Below are positions 46,374-55,052 of a DNA stretch of 64,000 nt, piece after piece. Below the pieces are notes generated by a model that did not search any database, had not been told where the DNA came from, and saw only the letters and a program-made list of their open reading frames with translations. The stretch is from Planococcus sp. 107-1. Its GTDB lineage: Bacteria; Bacillota; Bacilli; Bacillales_A; Planococcaceae. The translations under genes were made by a program, and so were the position numbers. The first letter of the stretch is position 1; each line of letters opens with the position of its first letter. The stretch spans positions 1,116,001 to 1,180,000 of the forward strand of contig NZ_CP090977.1 of the NCBI RefSeq assembly GCF_021513255.1, read 5' to 3'.

Positions 46374-47058
46374 ATGAAACACGCATGTATTTTTGATATG
46401 GACGGAACTCTTTTTCAAACAAATCGAATTTTAGAAGCCGGGGCTCGAAGATGCGTTTTCGCATTTGAGAAGCAAAGGGTTATGGGATGCGGCAACGCCG
46501 ATCGGACAGTACCGCGACATCATGGGGGTACCGCTGCCCAAAGTTTGGGCGGTCCTATTGCCTGATCATTCCCAAGATGTACGGGATGAAACGAATGGCT
46601 ATTTCCACGAATGCTTGATAGAGAATATCCAAAAGGGCAATGGAGCTCTCTATCCGAACGTCGAGAAGTTATTCAGCCACTTAAAGAACCTGGGCTATCC
46701 AATTTTCATCGCAAGCAACGGGCAGACCGAATATCTCAAAGCGATCGTGGATTTTTATGGATTGGATCAATGGGTGACTGAAACCTTCAGCATTGAACAA
46801 ATCCCGACCTTGGATAAAAGGGATCTCGTAAAATCGATTGTTGAAAAATATTCTCTTTTGGAAGGTACAGTTATCGGCGACCGGCTTTCTGACATCCAAG
46901 CCGCAAAAGCCAATGGGCTGACAGCTATCGGCTGCCGTTTTGATTTTGCGCAGGAATCGGAACTGAGAGAAGCAGATTTTATCATTGAAGACCTTCAGGA
47001 AATCAAAGGGCTTCTTCCGGCAATTGGAAGAAATCATGCTATGAATATCAAAGTCTGA
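46374..47058 (+). pseudogene. HAD-family hydrolase, frameshifted
   Basis: About 227 aa if repaired. Motif I FDMDGTLFQTNRI (catalytic Asp pair, about 7-11) is in the first frame. Removing one G from GGGG at 46440-46443 gives LEAGLEDAFSHLRSKGLWD and continues to 47058. Motif II FIASNGQTEYL (Ser) and motif IV TVIGDRLSDIQAAKANG (Asp-Asp) are present. Phosphatase with unknown substrate, beta-phosphoglucomutase/Gph-like. GGAGAATTGG precedes the ATG. Confidence 0.85.
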
Positions 47059-47089
47059 CAGTTGTTCTCTCCTGGAACAACTAATTGCT

Positions 47090-47126
47090 AAAACACCGTC
47101 TTTCTCAAGAAAAACGGTGTTTTTCT
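47090..47126 (+). terminator. Rho-independent terminator
   Basis: AAAACACCGT / ACGGTGTTTTT stem with a CTTTCTCAAGAAA loop. A second short hairpin, AGTTGTTC/GAACAACT, precedes it at 47059-47082. Confidence 0.8.
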
Positions 47127-47281
47127 ATTTCCATTTTCCGCTAGCTTATTTTAATTTAAAACAGGGTATGGATTACATAGTTCTTCATGGGCGGATTTCT
47201 TAATACATAGCACACCGTTTGACATAGGCTTTGAACTTCCGTAACATGAACAATTGTGATAAAAAAACAGGGAGGTACTAT

Positions 47282-48777
47282 ATGAAGAAAGTAACCAATG
47301 TTTTCTGGATTTCGATTGTCCTTGTGTTATTGGCAGTCGGATACGGCGCTTTTGCACCAGATAATTTTGCAGAAGTTACAGGCAATATAGAAGGATTCCT
47401 GACAACTTCGTTCGGGTGGTATTATTTATTGATCGTATCGGTCATGGTTCTGTTCTGCCTATTTTTCCTCATCAGTCCGATGGGGCAAATTCGATTGGGG
47501 AAAGACAATGACAAGCCGGAATTTTCTTTCGGCACATGGATTGCGATGTTATTCTCAGCTGGGATGGGCATTGGGCTTGTATTCTGGGGAGCGGCTGAGC
47601 CGCTGTCCCACTTTGCAATCGACCCGGCCACCGCTGAGCCAGGAACAGCAGAAGCGTTCAAGGAATCGATGCGCTTCACGTTTTTCCATTGGGGAATTCA
47701 TGCTTGGGCGATTTATGCAGTAGTGGCATTGCCGCTCGCTTATTTCCAATTCCGTAAAGGAGAGCCAGGTCTGATTTCAGCTACGTTAAAGCCGATTTTT
47801 GGCGACAAGATGAATGGACCATGGGGGATTTTGGTTGATGTCGTCGCGGTATTTGCTACAGCTGTAGGTGTAGCAACCACTCTCGGGTTCGGAACCATTC
47901 AAATCAATGAAGGATTGGCTTTTTTGTTTGATGGCATTCCGGGAGACAATTTCACGGTTCAATTGATCATCATTGCAGTAGTAACGGTCTTATTCATGAT
48001 TTCAGCTTGGAGCGGATTAAGCAAGGGGATCAAGTATTTGTCGAATACCAATATGGTATTGGCAATCGCATTATTGGTCTTGGTCCTTATCCTAGGCCCG
48101 ACCTTATTGATCCTCAATATGTTCACAGAAAGTGTTGGGGGTTATTTCCAAAACTTGATCCAAATGAGTTTCCGTTCGGCTCCGGTAAACGGAGAGAACC
48201 GGGCTTGGATTGACGGCTGGACGATTTTCTATTGGGCTTGGTGGATTTCGTGGGCGCCATTTGTCGGCATCTTTATCGCCGCGTTTCAAAAGGGCGGACG
48301 ATCCGCCAATTCCTATTTGGGGTATTGATGATTCCAACTTTCCTAAGTTTCATCTGGTTTGCTGCTTTCGGTTCAACGGCGATTGATGTTCAAAACAGCG
48401 GCGTCGATTTAACCGGATTGTTGACATCGGAAACGCTGTTCGGGGTATTCAATGAAGTGCCATTAGGTGTGGTTCTATCGATCATCGCCATTCTATTGGT
48501 CACTACATTCTTTATCACATCCGCCGATTCAGCAACTTTCGTTCTCGGCATGCAATCGACAAATGGGTCATTGCATCCGGCAAATGCGGTTAAACTGACT
48601 TGGGGAGTTGCGCAATCATTGATTGCGGTTATCCTGTTATCGGCAGGGGGGCTGGATGCGCTTCAAACGGCGCTGATCATTTCAGCATTCCCATTCTCAT
48701 TCATTATGCTGATGATGATGGGCTCCTTCTACAAGGCAATTAATCTGGAATACAAAGCCATTAAACGCAAACGATAA
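47282..48777 (+). pseudogene. opuD: BCCT-family glycine betaine transporter, frameshifted
   Basis: A 498-aa sodium-coupled osmolyte transporter with about 12 membrane segments if repaired. The ATG at 47282 follows AGGGAGGTACT. Family motifs: [16 protein letters not shown] (about 93-108), [13 protein letters not shown] and [21 protein letters not shown], the betaine-site Trp-rich segment. One base is missing near 48281: the real continuation is [17 protein letters not shown], in the frame ending at 48777. The opuD/betL choice is by similarity to B. subtilis OpuD and Listeria BetL and is approximate. Confidence 0.85.
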
Positions 48778-48802
48778 AACCGCCGCTTCGGCGGTTTTTT
48801 TG
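48778..48802 (+). terminator. Rho-independent terminator
   Basis: AACCGCCGCTTCGGCGGTTTTTTT. Confidence 0.85.
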
Positions 48803-48853
48803 TGCAACAAGCGGTATAATGGAATGAGTGTTTGATGAAGGTGAGGAATTAAA

Positions 48854-49753
48854 ATGAATGAAAAACCACATGTTTTATTAGTAGACGGGATGGCGTTATT
48901 GTTCCGTTCGTTCTTTGCGACTTCTGCGGTCGGCCAGTATTTCCGGACTGCGGAAGGGCTTGCGACAAATGGAGTCCAAGGATTTGCGCGCCATGTACTG
49001 GCTGCGAAAGTCATGATGAAACCCACACACATCGCTGTTTGCTGGGATATGGGCGCGACGACATTCCGTACGGAAATGTTCGATGGCTATAAGGCGAACC
49101 GCCCAGCGCCGCCGGAAGATATGCTGCACCAATTCGATCTGGCGAAAAAGGTATCGGAGCAATTGGGCTGGAAAAACTACGGTGAAGTTGGAATCGAAGC
49201 GGATGATTTTATCGGCTCTTTCACTAAGCAATGGGAAGGCGAAGCGAATTTCACGATTATCACAGGGGATAAAGACATGCTCCAATTATTGAATCCTTCG
49301 GTAAAGATTGCTTTTATGAAAAAAGGATTTCATGTTTACGATGTATACGATGAAGACCGCTTTAAGGCAGAGTACGGCATAATGCCTGTTCAATTTGCAG
49401 ATGTTAAAGCGTTTATGGGCGACCCGAGTGATGGATATCCGGGCGTTAAAGGAATCGGGCCGAAGACGGCGCTGCAGCTCATTCAGAATTACGGTTCAAC
49501 TGACGGTGTGTTGGAAGCGATCGATGAGTTAAAGCCGGCGCAAAAGAAAAAGATAGAAGAGCATAAAGATATGCTGCTTCTATCTAAAGAACTTGCGGTC
49601 ATAAAATGCGACATTCCGCTCCAAGTTTCGCTGGATGAAATTTTGGTACCGAATTACACAAACGATATGGTCCAATTATTCGATGACCAGGAATTGAAAT
49701 TGCTGGCTCGGCAATTGGAGAAAAGTTTAGCACCGGTCAATCCGTTTGAGTAG
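48854..49753 (+). CDS. 5'-3' exonuclease (YpcP-like)
   Basis: A 299-aa flap/5'-3' exonuclease of the polymerase I N-domain family, here as a stand-alone protein involved in Okazaki fragment or repair processing. Metal-binding acidic residues are seen in LLVDGMALLFRSFF (about 9-22), GIEADDFIG (about 114-122), IITGDKDMLQL (about 135-145) and FMGDPSDGYPGVKGIGPKTA (helix-hairpin-helix, about 190-210). GAAGGTGAGG precedes the ATG. The end overlaps the opposite-strand C39-like gene by 17 bp. Confidence 0.92.
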   Translation: MNEKPHVLLVDGMALLFRSFFATSAVGQYFRTAEGLATNGVQGFARHVLAAKVMMKPTHIAVCWDMGATTFRTEMFDGYKANRPAPPEDMLHQFDLAKKVSEQLGWKNYGEVGIEADDFIGSFTKQWEGEANFTIITGDKDMLQLLNPSVKIAFMKKGFHVYDVYDEDRFKAEYGIMPVQFADVKAFMGDPSDGYPGVKGIGPKTALQLIQNYGSTDGVLEAIDELKPAQKKKIEEHKDMLLLSKELAVIKCDIPLQVSLDEILVPNYTNDMVQLFDDQELKLLARQLEKSLAPVNPFE

Positions 49754-50252
49754 GAATGATTTTTAGGAACGTCAGAACTTTTCGGTTCTGTTGATAAGAA
49801 ACCGCCTGGATTTTACTTGGGCGGTTTCTTTTTCCGTTGTCATGAATGTACAGGATCAAATCGTCCGGCCGTTCTTCAAAACCGATCAGTGGAACCCAAT
49901 GATATTTGTAGGAAGAAGGAAAGTGCCAGCGAAATGAAAAATAACGGTCGAACTTCATCGCCATCGGCCGGCCTTGCAGCAATTCTTCTTTCACTTGATC
50001 AATGGAGCGGGTTTTCACTACCCGGTACCTTTTTTGGCCAAAGCGGTTCAGTTTTCTTTTGAATCTCCAGGTGAAGAGCCCGATGCGCGTCGTACCAAGT
50101 GCCCGGTAAAGTTCATTGACATCATATTCCTGCTTTTCATGATGCTTTAAAATCGCAGCGGCGGTTGTCGGCTCGCAAGCGGAACCCTGCAGCTCGGCGG
50201 CAATCGACTGATCGTATTGGGACATGCCTTGAAATGGAATAAGCACTTTCAT
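49737..50252 (-). CDS. C39-like papain-fold peptidase protein
   Basis: A 171-aa protein from the ATG at 50252, which follows CAGGAGGTG. SACEPTTAAAILKHH (Cys at about 22) and KYHWVPLIGF (His at about 130) followed by LILYIHDNG (Asp) are the Cys-His-Asp pattern of peptidase_C39-like proteins. It has no signal peptide and is probably cytoplasmic. It is tail-to-tail with the exonuclease gene, their ends overlapping by 17 bp. Confidence 0.72.
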   Translation of the reverse strand: MKVLIPFQGMSQYDQSIAAELQGSACEPTTAAAILKHHEKQEYDVNELYRALGTTRIGLFTWRFKRKLNRFGQKRYRVVKTRSIDQVKEELLQGRPMAMKFDRYFSFRWHFPSSYKYHWVPLIGFEERPDDLILYIHDNGKRNRPSKIQAVSYQQNRKVLTFLKIIPTQTD

Positions 50253-50285
50253 CAGGGACACCTCCTGAAGATTCATGGATTAGTA

Positions 50286-50750
50286 TCAGATCGAGTAAAG
50301 CGATTGGTCGCCTTCATTCAGCAAACTCTTCAATGCAGCACGGAATGTGTTGAATACTTCGAGTTCCACTTGAATTCCAGCGTGGACGATTTCGCGTACG
50401 AAACGAGGGTTGAATCCTACGTAGATTGGGCGAAGGCCCATCAATTTCAAAGCGCTGTTCAATTGTGAAAGCTCATTGGCCAATTCGTTATAGTCAAAAG
50501 ACTCCACATCTTCCATGCGGACGCCGGTGAAATCGAAGACGACACAATGGATTTCACGGTTATCGGCCGCGTGCTGAAGCACTTTTGTACGGATTGTTTC
50601 AAACCGTTCACTGAAAATATATCCGGCAATCGGCACTAGAATCGTATTGGGAACGATAGAAGGGATGATTGGAGCTGACATATTGCGGATCACTTTTTCG
50701 TAATGCTTGATCAATTCTTTTAATTCCTGAATTTCATTGGTTGAATCCAT
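50286..50750 (-). CDS. STAS-domain protein (RsbR/RsbS-like)
   Basis: A 154-aa protein with an N-terminal helix and a STAS domain (about 35-145: APIIPSIVPNTILVPIAGYI, then CVVFDFTGVRMEDVESFDYNEL). The position of the usual phosphorylated Ser/Thr is in the DFTG region. Such proteins act in stressosome-like signalling, but the usual rsbT/rsbU neighbours are absent, so its role here is unclear. It is the upstream gene of a pair with the C39-like gene; the intergenic gap is 33 bp. Confidence 0.82.
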   Translation of the reverse strand: MDSTNEIQELKELIKHYEKVIRNMSAPIIPSIVPNTILVPIAGYIFSERFETIRTKVLQHAADNREIHCVVFDFTGVRMEDVESFDYNELANELSQLNSALKLMGLRPIYVGFNPRFVREIVHAGIQVELEVFNTFRAALKSLLNEGDQSLYSI

Positions 50751-50865
50751 AAGTACACCTCAATTTAATTTGTTTCCCTAGCAATTTTACCAGACTCCTG
50801 ATCATAAGGAAGTTAAAAATTTTTAGGGAATGGAGAATCTTTACAATGACATCTATTATAGCGTA

Positions 50866-50899
50866 AAAAAAAGAAATAGACGAATGTCTATTTCTCTTG
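50866..50899 (-). terminator. Rho-independent terminator of the thioredoxin gene
   Basis: Stem AAGAAATAGAC / GTCTATTTCTT with a T-run on the minus strand; the hairpin includes the gene's stop codon. Confidence 0.75.
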
Positions 50900-51208
50900 A
50901 GAAGCTAAAAAGTCAGTCACTGATTCAGGCGATTTTGCGTTTGCGCTATGCAAGTGAGCTGTTTTTTCACCGTTTTTGAAAATCAATAGGCTCGGGATGC
51001 CCATCACTTCATATTTTTCCGCTAGTTCAGGCAGTTCATCGCGGTTTACGTCATACCATGTGTATTGGTTATACTCTTCGATAATCGGGTCGATGAACAT
51101 ATCCATGCGCGTGCAATCCGGGCACCATCCTGCTTGGAATTTCACGATGACAGGATCCGTTCCTTCTATTACTGTATTGAATTGTTCAGTAGATGTAATT
51201 GGCTTCAT
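50888..51208 (-). CDS. Thioredoxin-like protein
   Basis: A 106-aa thioredoxin-fold protein with active site WCPDCTRMD (CPDC, about 28-31) and the conserved cis-Pro in MGIPSLLIF (about 73-81). Probably a cytoplasmic disulfide reductase or a redox partner similar to B. subtilis YtpP-type proteins. GGAGGAG precedes the ATG. It is monocistronic, with its own terminator. Confidence 0.85.
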   Translation of the reverse strand: MKPITSTEQFNTVIEGTDPVIVKFQAGWCPDCTRMDMFIDPIIEEYNQYTWYDVNRDELPELAEKYEVMGIPSLLIFKNGEKTAHLHSANAKSPESVTDFLASQEK

Positions 51209-51377
51209 AATTTCTCCTCCTTAACTGGTTCTTCTTCAGTGTACCTTGTCATCCGTTTTTCGAAAAGAAAACAAACTTGAAAGTAATGGATATTTTTAAG
51301 GATTAAATATTGCGAAAAAAGGAAAAATAATTTACACTAAGGACATAGAGAACGTTCTATTTTTTTTACAATAAAAA

Positions 51378-51395
51378 TGAATGAGGATTCATTCA
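51378..51395. promoter_or_regulatory. FadR-type operator of the fad operon
   Basis: TGAATGAGGATTCATTCA: perfect TGAATGA-N4-TCATTCA palindrome 22 bp before the fadN start, matching the B. subtilis FadR consensus. Long-chain acyl-CoA release of FadR would induce the operon. Confidence 0.9.
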
Positions 51396-51417
51396 AAAAC
51401 TCAAGGAGGGTTTGCTC

Positions 51418-53802
51418 GTGGCATACCAAATCAAAAAAGCGGCGGTGCTCGGTTCAGGCGTTATGGGTTCAGGAATTGCAGCACACCTTGCAAACATAGG
51501 GATTCCCGTATTATTGCTGGACATCGTACCGCGTGAATTGACAGAAGCGGAGCAGGGAAAAGGTTTGTCTCTTGAAGACAAAGCAGTGCGCAACCGAATT
51601 GCATCAACTTCTATCCAGAAGCTATTGAAACAAAAACCGGCTCCACTTACTGCAAAGAAAAATCTTCAATTGATTACTCCAGGAAACTTAGAAGACGATT
51701 TAGAGAAACTTAAAGACGTAGATTGGATCATCGAAGTGATTGTTGAAAACTTGGATGTGAAAAAATCTTTATATGAAAAAATTGACGCGGTTAGAAAACC
51801 AGGGACGATTATTACCTCCAATACTTCAGGCATCAGCATCAACGCAATGGCTGAAGGCCGCTCAGAAGATTTCGGCAAGCATTTCCTTGGAACGCATTTC
51901 TTCAACCCGCCGCGCTACCTGAAATTGCTAGAAGTGATCCCGGCAAATACGACAGCGCCGGAAGTGGTCGAGTTCATGACGAAATTCGGTGAAGACCGTT
52001 TAGGAAAAGGCGTCGTTATTGCAAAAGACACGCCAAACTTTATTGCAAACCGCATCGGTACATACGGCTTATTGGTGACGCTTCGTGAAATGCAGAGCCG
52101 CGGTTATTCAATCGGTGAGGTGGATTCAGTAACGGGTCCGTTGATCGGCCGTCCGAAATCTGCGACTTTCCGTACATTGGATGTAGTCGGACTTGACACG
52201 TTCATGCACGTTGCCAAAAACGTCTATGACCAAACCTCAGGAGACGAACAGAAAGTGTTCGAAGCTCCGGAGTTTATGAAGAAAATGGTTGAAAACGGCT
52301 GGCTTGGAGCAAAATCCGGCCAAGGGTTCTTTTTGAAAAAAGACAAGGAAATCCAGGAACTTGATCCGGAAACCTTGGAATACCGTCCAGCTGGAAAATT
52401 GAAAACGCCTTCACAAGAAATGGCGAAGCAGCAAAAAGGCCTATCTTCGAAAATGAAGACGCTTGTCTATGCAGAAGACCGTACAGGTGAATTGCTTTGG
52501 AGCATTCTTTCGCCAACACTTCGCTACTCGGCTGAGTTGAACGGCGAAATCGCGGATGACATTGTCGCAATTGATAACGCGATGAAATGGGGCTTCGGCT
52601 GGCAGCAAGGCCCATTTGAAACATGGGATGCCATCGGCGTTCAAAAGTCAGTCGAGAAAATGAAGCAAGAAGGCCATGACACGCCGGCATTTGTGCAGCG
52701 TTTATTGGATTCAGGCAACGAAAGCTTCTATAAAGAAGAAAACGGAGATTTATACTTCTTCGACGGAACGGATTACAAGCCGGTGCCGGTCAATGAAAAA
52801 GTCATCGATCTTAAACGATATAAGAAAAAACATGGCGTGATCAAATCGAATTCAGGCGCAAGCCTGATCGATCTTGGAGACGGTATCGCATTACTGGAAT
52901 TCCATTCCCGCTCGAACGCAATCGGTTTGGATATTATGCAGATGATCAATTTTGCAGTAGATGAAGTTGAAAAGAACTTTAAAGGTCTCGTTATCGGGAA
53001 CCAAGGAAAGAACTTCTGCGTAGGTGCGAACTTAGGCATGATTTTGATGGAAGCTCAAGATGACAACATCTTCGAACTCGATTTCACGATTAAAACTTTC
53101 CAAAATGCCATGATGAAGATTAAATACAGTTCGAAACCGGTTGTAGCAGCACCATTCGGCATGTCGCTCGGCGGCGGAGCTGAAGTGGCATTGCCTGCAG
53201 CACACATTCAAGCTTCGATGGAAACATATATGGGGCTTGTCGAAGCAGGAGTTGGCCTGATTCCAGGCGGCGGCGGAAACAAAGAGCTTTACATCAAGCA
53301 TTTGAAAGGCTTGCCAAACGGTATCAACGTGGATCTGCAGAATATCGCAAGCAATGTTTTTGAGTCGATCGCGATGGCGAAAGTTTCAACTTCGGCAGAA
53401 GAAGCGCGTGAAAATAACTTCTTGAACTTTGTAGATGGAATTTCTGTGAATAGCGATCATTTGATTTATGATGCAAAACAAGCCGCTTTAGCCTTGTACG
53501 AAAATGGCTACCAAGCACCGCTTCGCGAAAAGATTCCAGTAACTGGCGAACCGGGCTACGCTACGCTCCTGTTGGGTGCGGAAGGCATGTTCAGTTCAGG
53601 CTACATCAGTGAATACGATTTGAAATTAGCGAAAAAACTTGCTTTCGTCTTGTCAGGCGGCAAACTTCCTTATGGCACAAAAGTGGATGAACAATATTTA
53701 TTGGATTTAGAGCGGGAAGCGTTCTTAAGTCTCGTAGCAGAACCGAAAACGCAGCAGCGGATGCAGCATATGCTGGTTAAAGGCAAACCGCTCCGCAACT
53801 GA
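51418..53802 (+). CDS. fadN: 3-hydroxyacyl-CoA dehydrogenase / enoyl-CoA hydratase (FadN)
   Basis: A 794-aa bifunctional beta-oxidation enzyme. The start is GTG at 51418, eight bases after AAGGAGGG; the TTG at 51412 is too near the site. The N-terminal NAD-binding domain starts AAVLGSGVMGSGIAAHLAN (about 8-26), followed by the 3HCDH C-domains (DTPNFIANRIG). The C-terminal crotonase-like domain has GNQGKNFCVGANLG and PFGMSLGGGAE, with the oxyanion-hole glycines. It is the first gene of fadNAE behind the FadR box; fadA follows after 29 bp. Confidence 0.95.
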   Translation: MAYQIKKAAVLGSGVMGSGIAAHLANIGIPVLLLDIVPRELTEAEQGKGLSLEDKAVRNRIASTSIQKLLKQKPAPLTAKKNLQLITPGNLEDDLEKLKDVDWIIEVIVENLDVKKSLYEKIDAVRKPGTIITSNTSGISINAMAEGRSEDFGKHFLGTHFFNPPRYLKLLEVIPANTTAPEVVEFMTKFGEDRLGKGVVIAKDTPNFIANRIGTYGLLVTLREMQSRGYSIGEVDSVTGPLIGRPKSATFRTLDVVGLDTFMHVAKNVYDQTSGDEQKVFEAPEFMKKMVENGWLGAKSGQGFFLKKDKEIQELDPETLEYRPAGKLKTPSQEMAKQQKGLSSKMKTLVYAEDRTGELLWSILSPTLRYSAELNGEIADDIVAIDNAMKWGFGWQQGPFETWDAIGVQKSVEKMKQEGHDTPAFVQRLLDSGNESFYKEENGDLYFFDGTDYKPVPVNEKVIDLKRYKKKHGVIKSNSGASLIDLGDGIALLEFHSRSNAIGLDIMQMINFAVDEVEKNFKGLVIGNQGKNFCVGANLGMILMEAQDDNIFELDFTIKTFQNAMMKIKYSSKPVVAAPFGMSLGGGAEVALPAAHIQASMETYMGLVEAGVGLIPGGGGNKELYIKHLKGLPNGINVDLQNIASNVFESIAMAKVSTSAEEARENNFLNFVDGISVNSDHLIYDAKQAALALYENGYQAPLREKIPVTGEPGYATLLLGAEGMFSSGYISEYDLKLAKKLAFVLSGGKLPYGTKVDEQYLLDLEREAFLSLVAEPKTQQRMQHMLVKGKPLRN

Positions 53803-53831
53803 GAGCTCGATATTAAAGGAGGAAACAACTT

Positions 53832-55005
53832 ATGCGTGAAGCAGTAATCGTGGCCGGGGCGCGTACCCCGGTCGGAAAAGCGAAAAAAGGCTCTCTCGCA
53901 ACAGTGCGCCCGGATGATTTCGGGGCACTTGTTGTCAGAGAAGCAATGAACCGGGCTGGATACGATGGCCCGATCGATGATTTAATCATGGGCTGCGCCA
54001 TGCCGGAAGCAGAGCAAGGCATGAACATTGCCCGCAATATCGGAGCACTGGCCGGCCTTCCGGATACGACTCCTGCGGTAACGATCAATCGCTTCTGTTC
54101 TTCAGGCCTTCAGTCTATCGCTTATGCGGCAGAACGGATTATGGTTGGATCTGCTGAAGCGATTATTGCAGGCGGCGTCGAGTCAATGAGCATGGTGCCG
54201 ATGATGGGCAATGTCTTGCGCCCGAATGCGAAGCTTGCTGAAACCGCTCCTCAATACTATATGAGCATGGGGCATACAGCTGAGCAAGTAGCAACACAAT
54301 ACGGCGTGAGCCGTGCTGATCAGGATGCTTTTGCGGTCCGTTCCCACGAAAAAGCTGCAGCTGCTATTGAAAAAGGCCATTTCGTAGAAGAAATCGTGCC
54401 GGTCGAAGTGACAAAGCGATTCGTGGATGAAAACAATAAATACCAGGAAAAATCCTTTATGTTCGAAATGGATGAAGGTGTTCGCCACGGCACGACCGTG
54501 CAGACACTCGATAAATTGCGCGCAGCCTTTTTCTGCACGCGGCACCGTAACGGCTGGGAACTCTTCCCAAACATCAGACGGTGCAGGCGCACTTTTGGTA
54601 ATGGACCGCGAAAAAGCGGAATCTTTAGGATTGAAACCGATTGCGAAATTCCGTTCCTTTGCAACAGGCGGTGTACCGCCGGAAGTCATGGGGATCGGCC
54701 CAGTTGTCGCGATTCCAAAGGCTTTGAAACTGGCAGGACTATCCATCGAAGATATCGATGTATGGGAATTAAACGAAGCATTCGCTTCCCAATCACTTGG
54801 TGTAATCCGTGAGCTTGGGCTTGATATCGACAAAGTGAACTTTAACGGCGGGGCGATTGCACTTGGCCATCCGCTCGGCGCCACAGGATCCATTTTGACT
54901 TTGCGCATGATGAGTGAACTCAAGCGCCAAGGAAAACAGTTCGGCGTCGTCACCATGTGCATCGGCGGCGGAATGGGCGCAGCAGGCGTCTTTGAAATGC
55001 TATAA
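53832..55005 (+). pseudogene. fadA: Acetyl-CoA C-acyltransferase (FadA), frameshifted
   Basis: Thiolase that cleaves 3-ketoacyl-CoA, about 390 aa if repaired. The nucleophile motif NRFCSSGLQSI (Cys at about 89) is in the first frame. [13 protein letters not shown] with the second catalytic Cys (MCIGGG) and [17 protein letters not shown] (His) are in the second. A TTTTT run at 54528-54532 should be TTTT, giving [20 protein letters not shown]. Lying between intact fadN and fadE in a core operon, this break is quite likely a homopolymer sequencing error. GGAGG precedes the ATG. Confidence 0.9.
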
Positions 55006-55052
55006 AAATTTTCCGTTCAATATAGATAACTAAAACTTAGGAGGAATAAAAA

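Noticed and set aside
51348..51358. AGAACGTTCT palindrome upstream of fadN as a LexA box
   Set aside because: It lacks the CGAAC-N4-GTTCG spacing of the Bacillus LexA site; the nearby FadR palindrome accounts for regulation.
54427..55005. A separate thiolase-like gene
   Set aside because: It is the second half of fadA after a one-base shift in TTTTT; its N-terminal residues are out-of-frame fadA.
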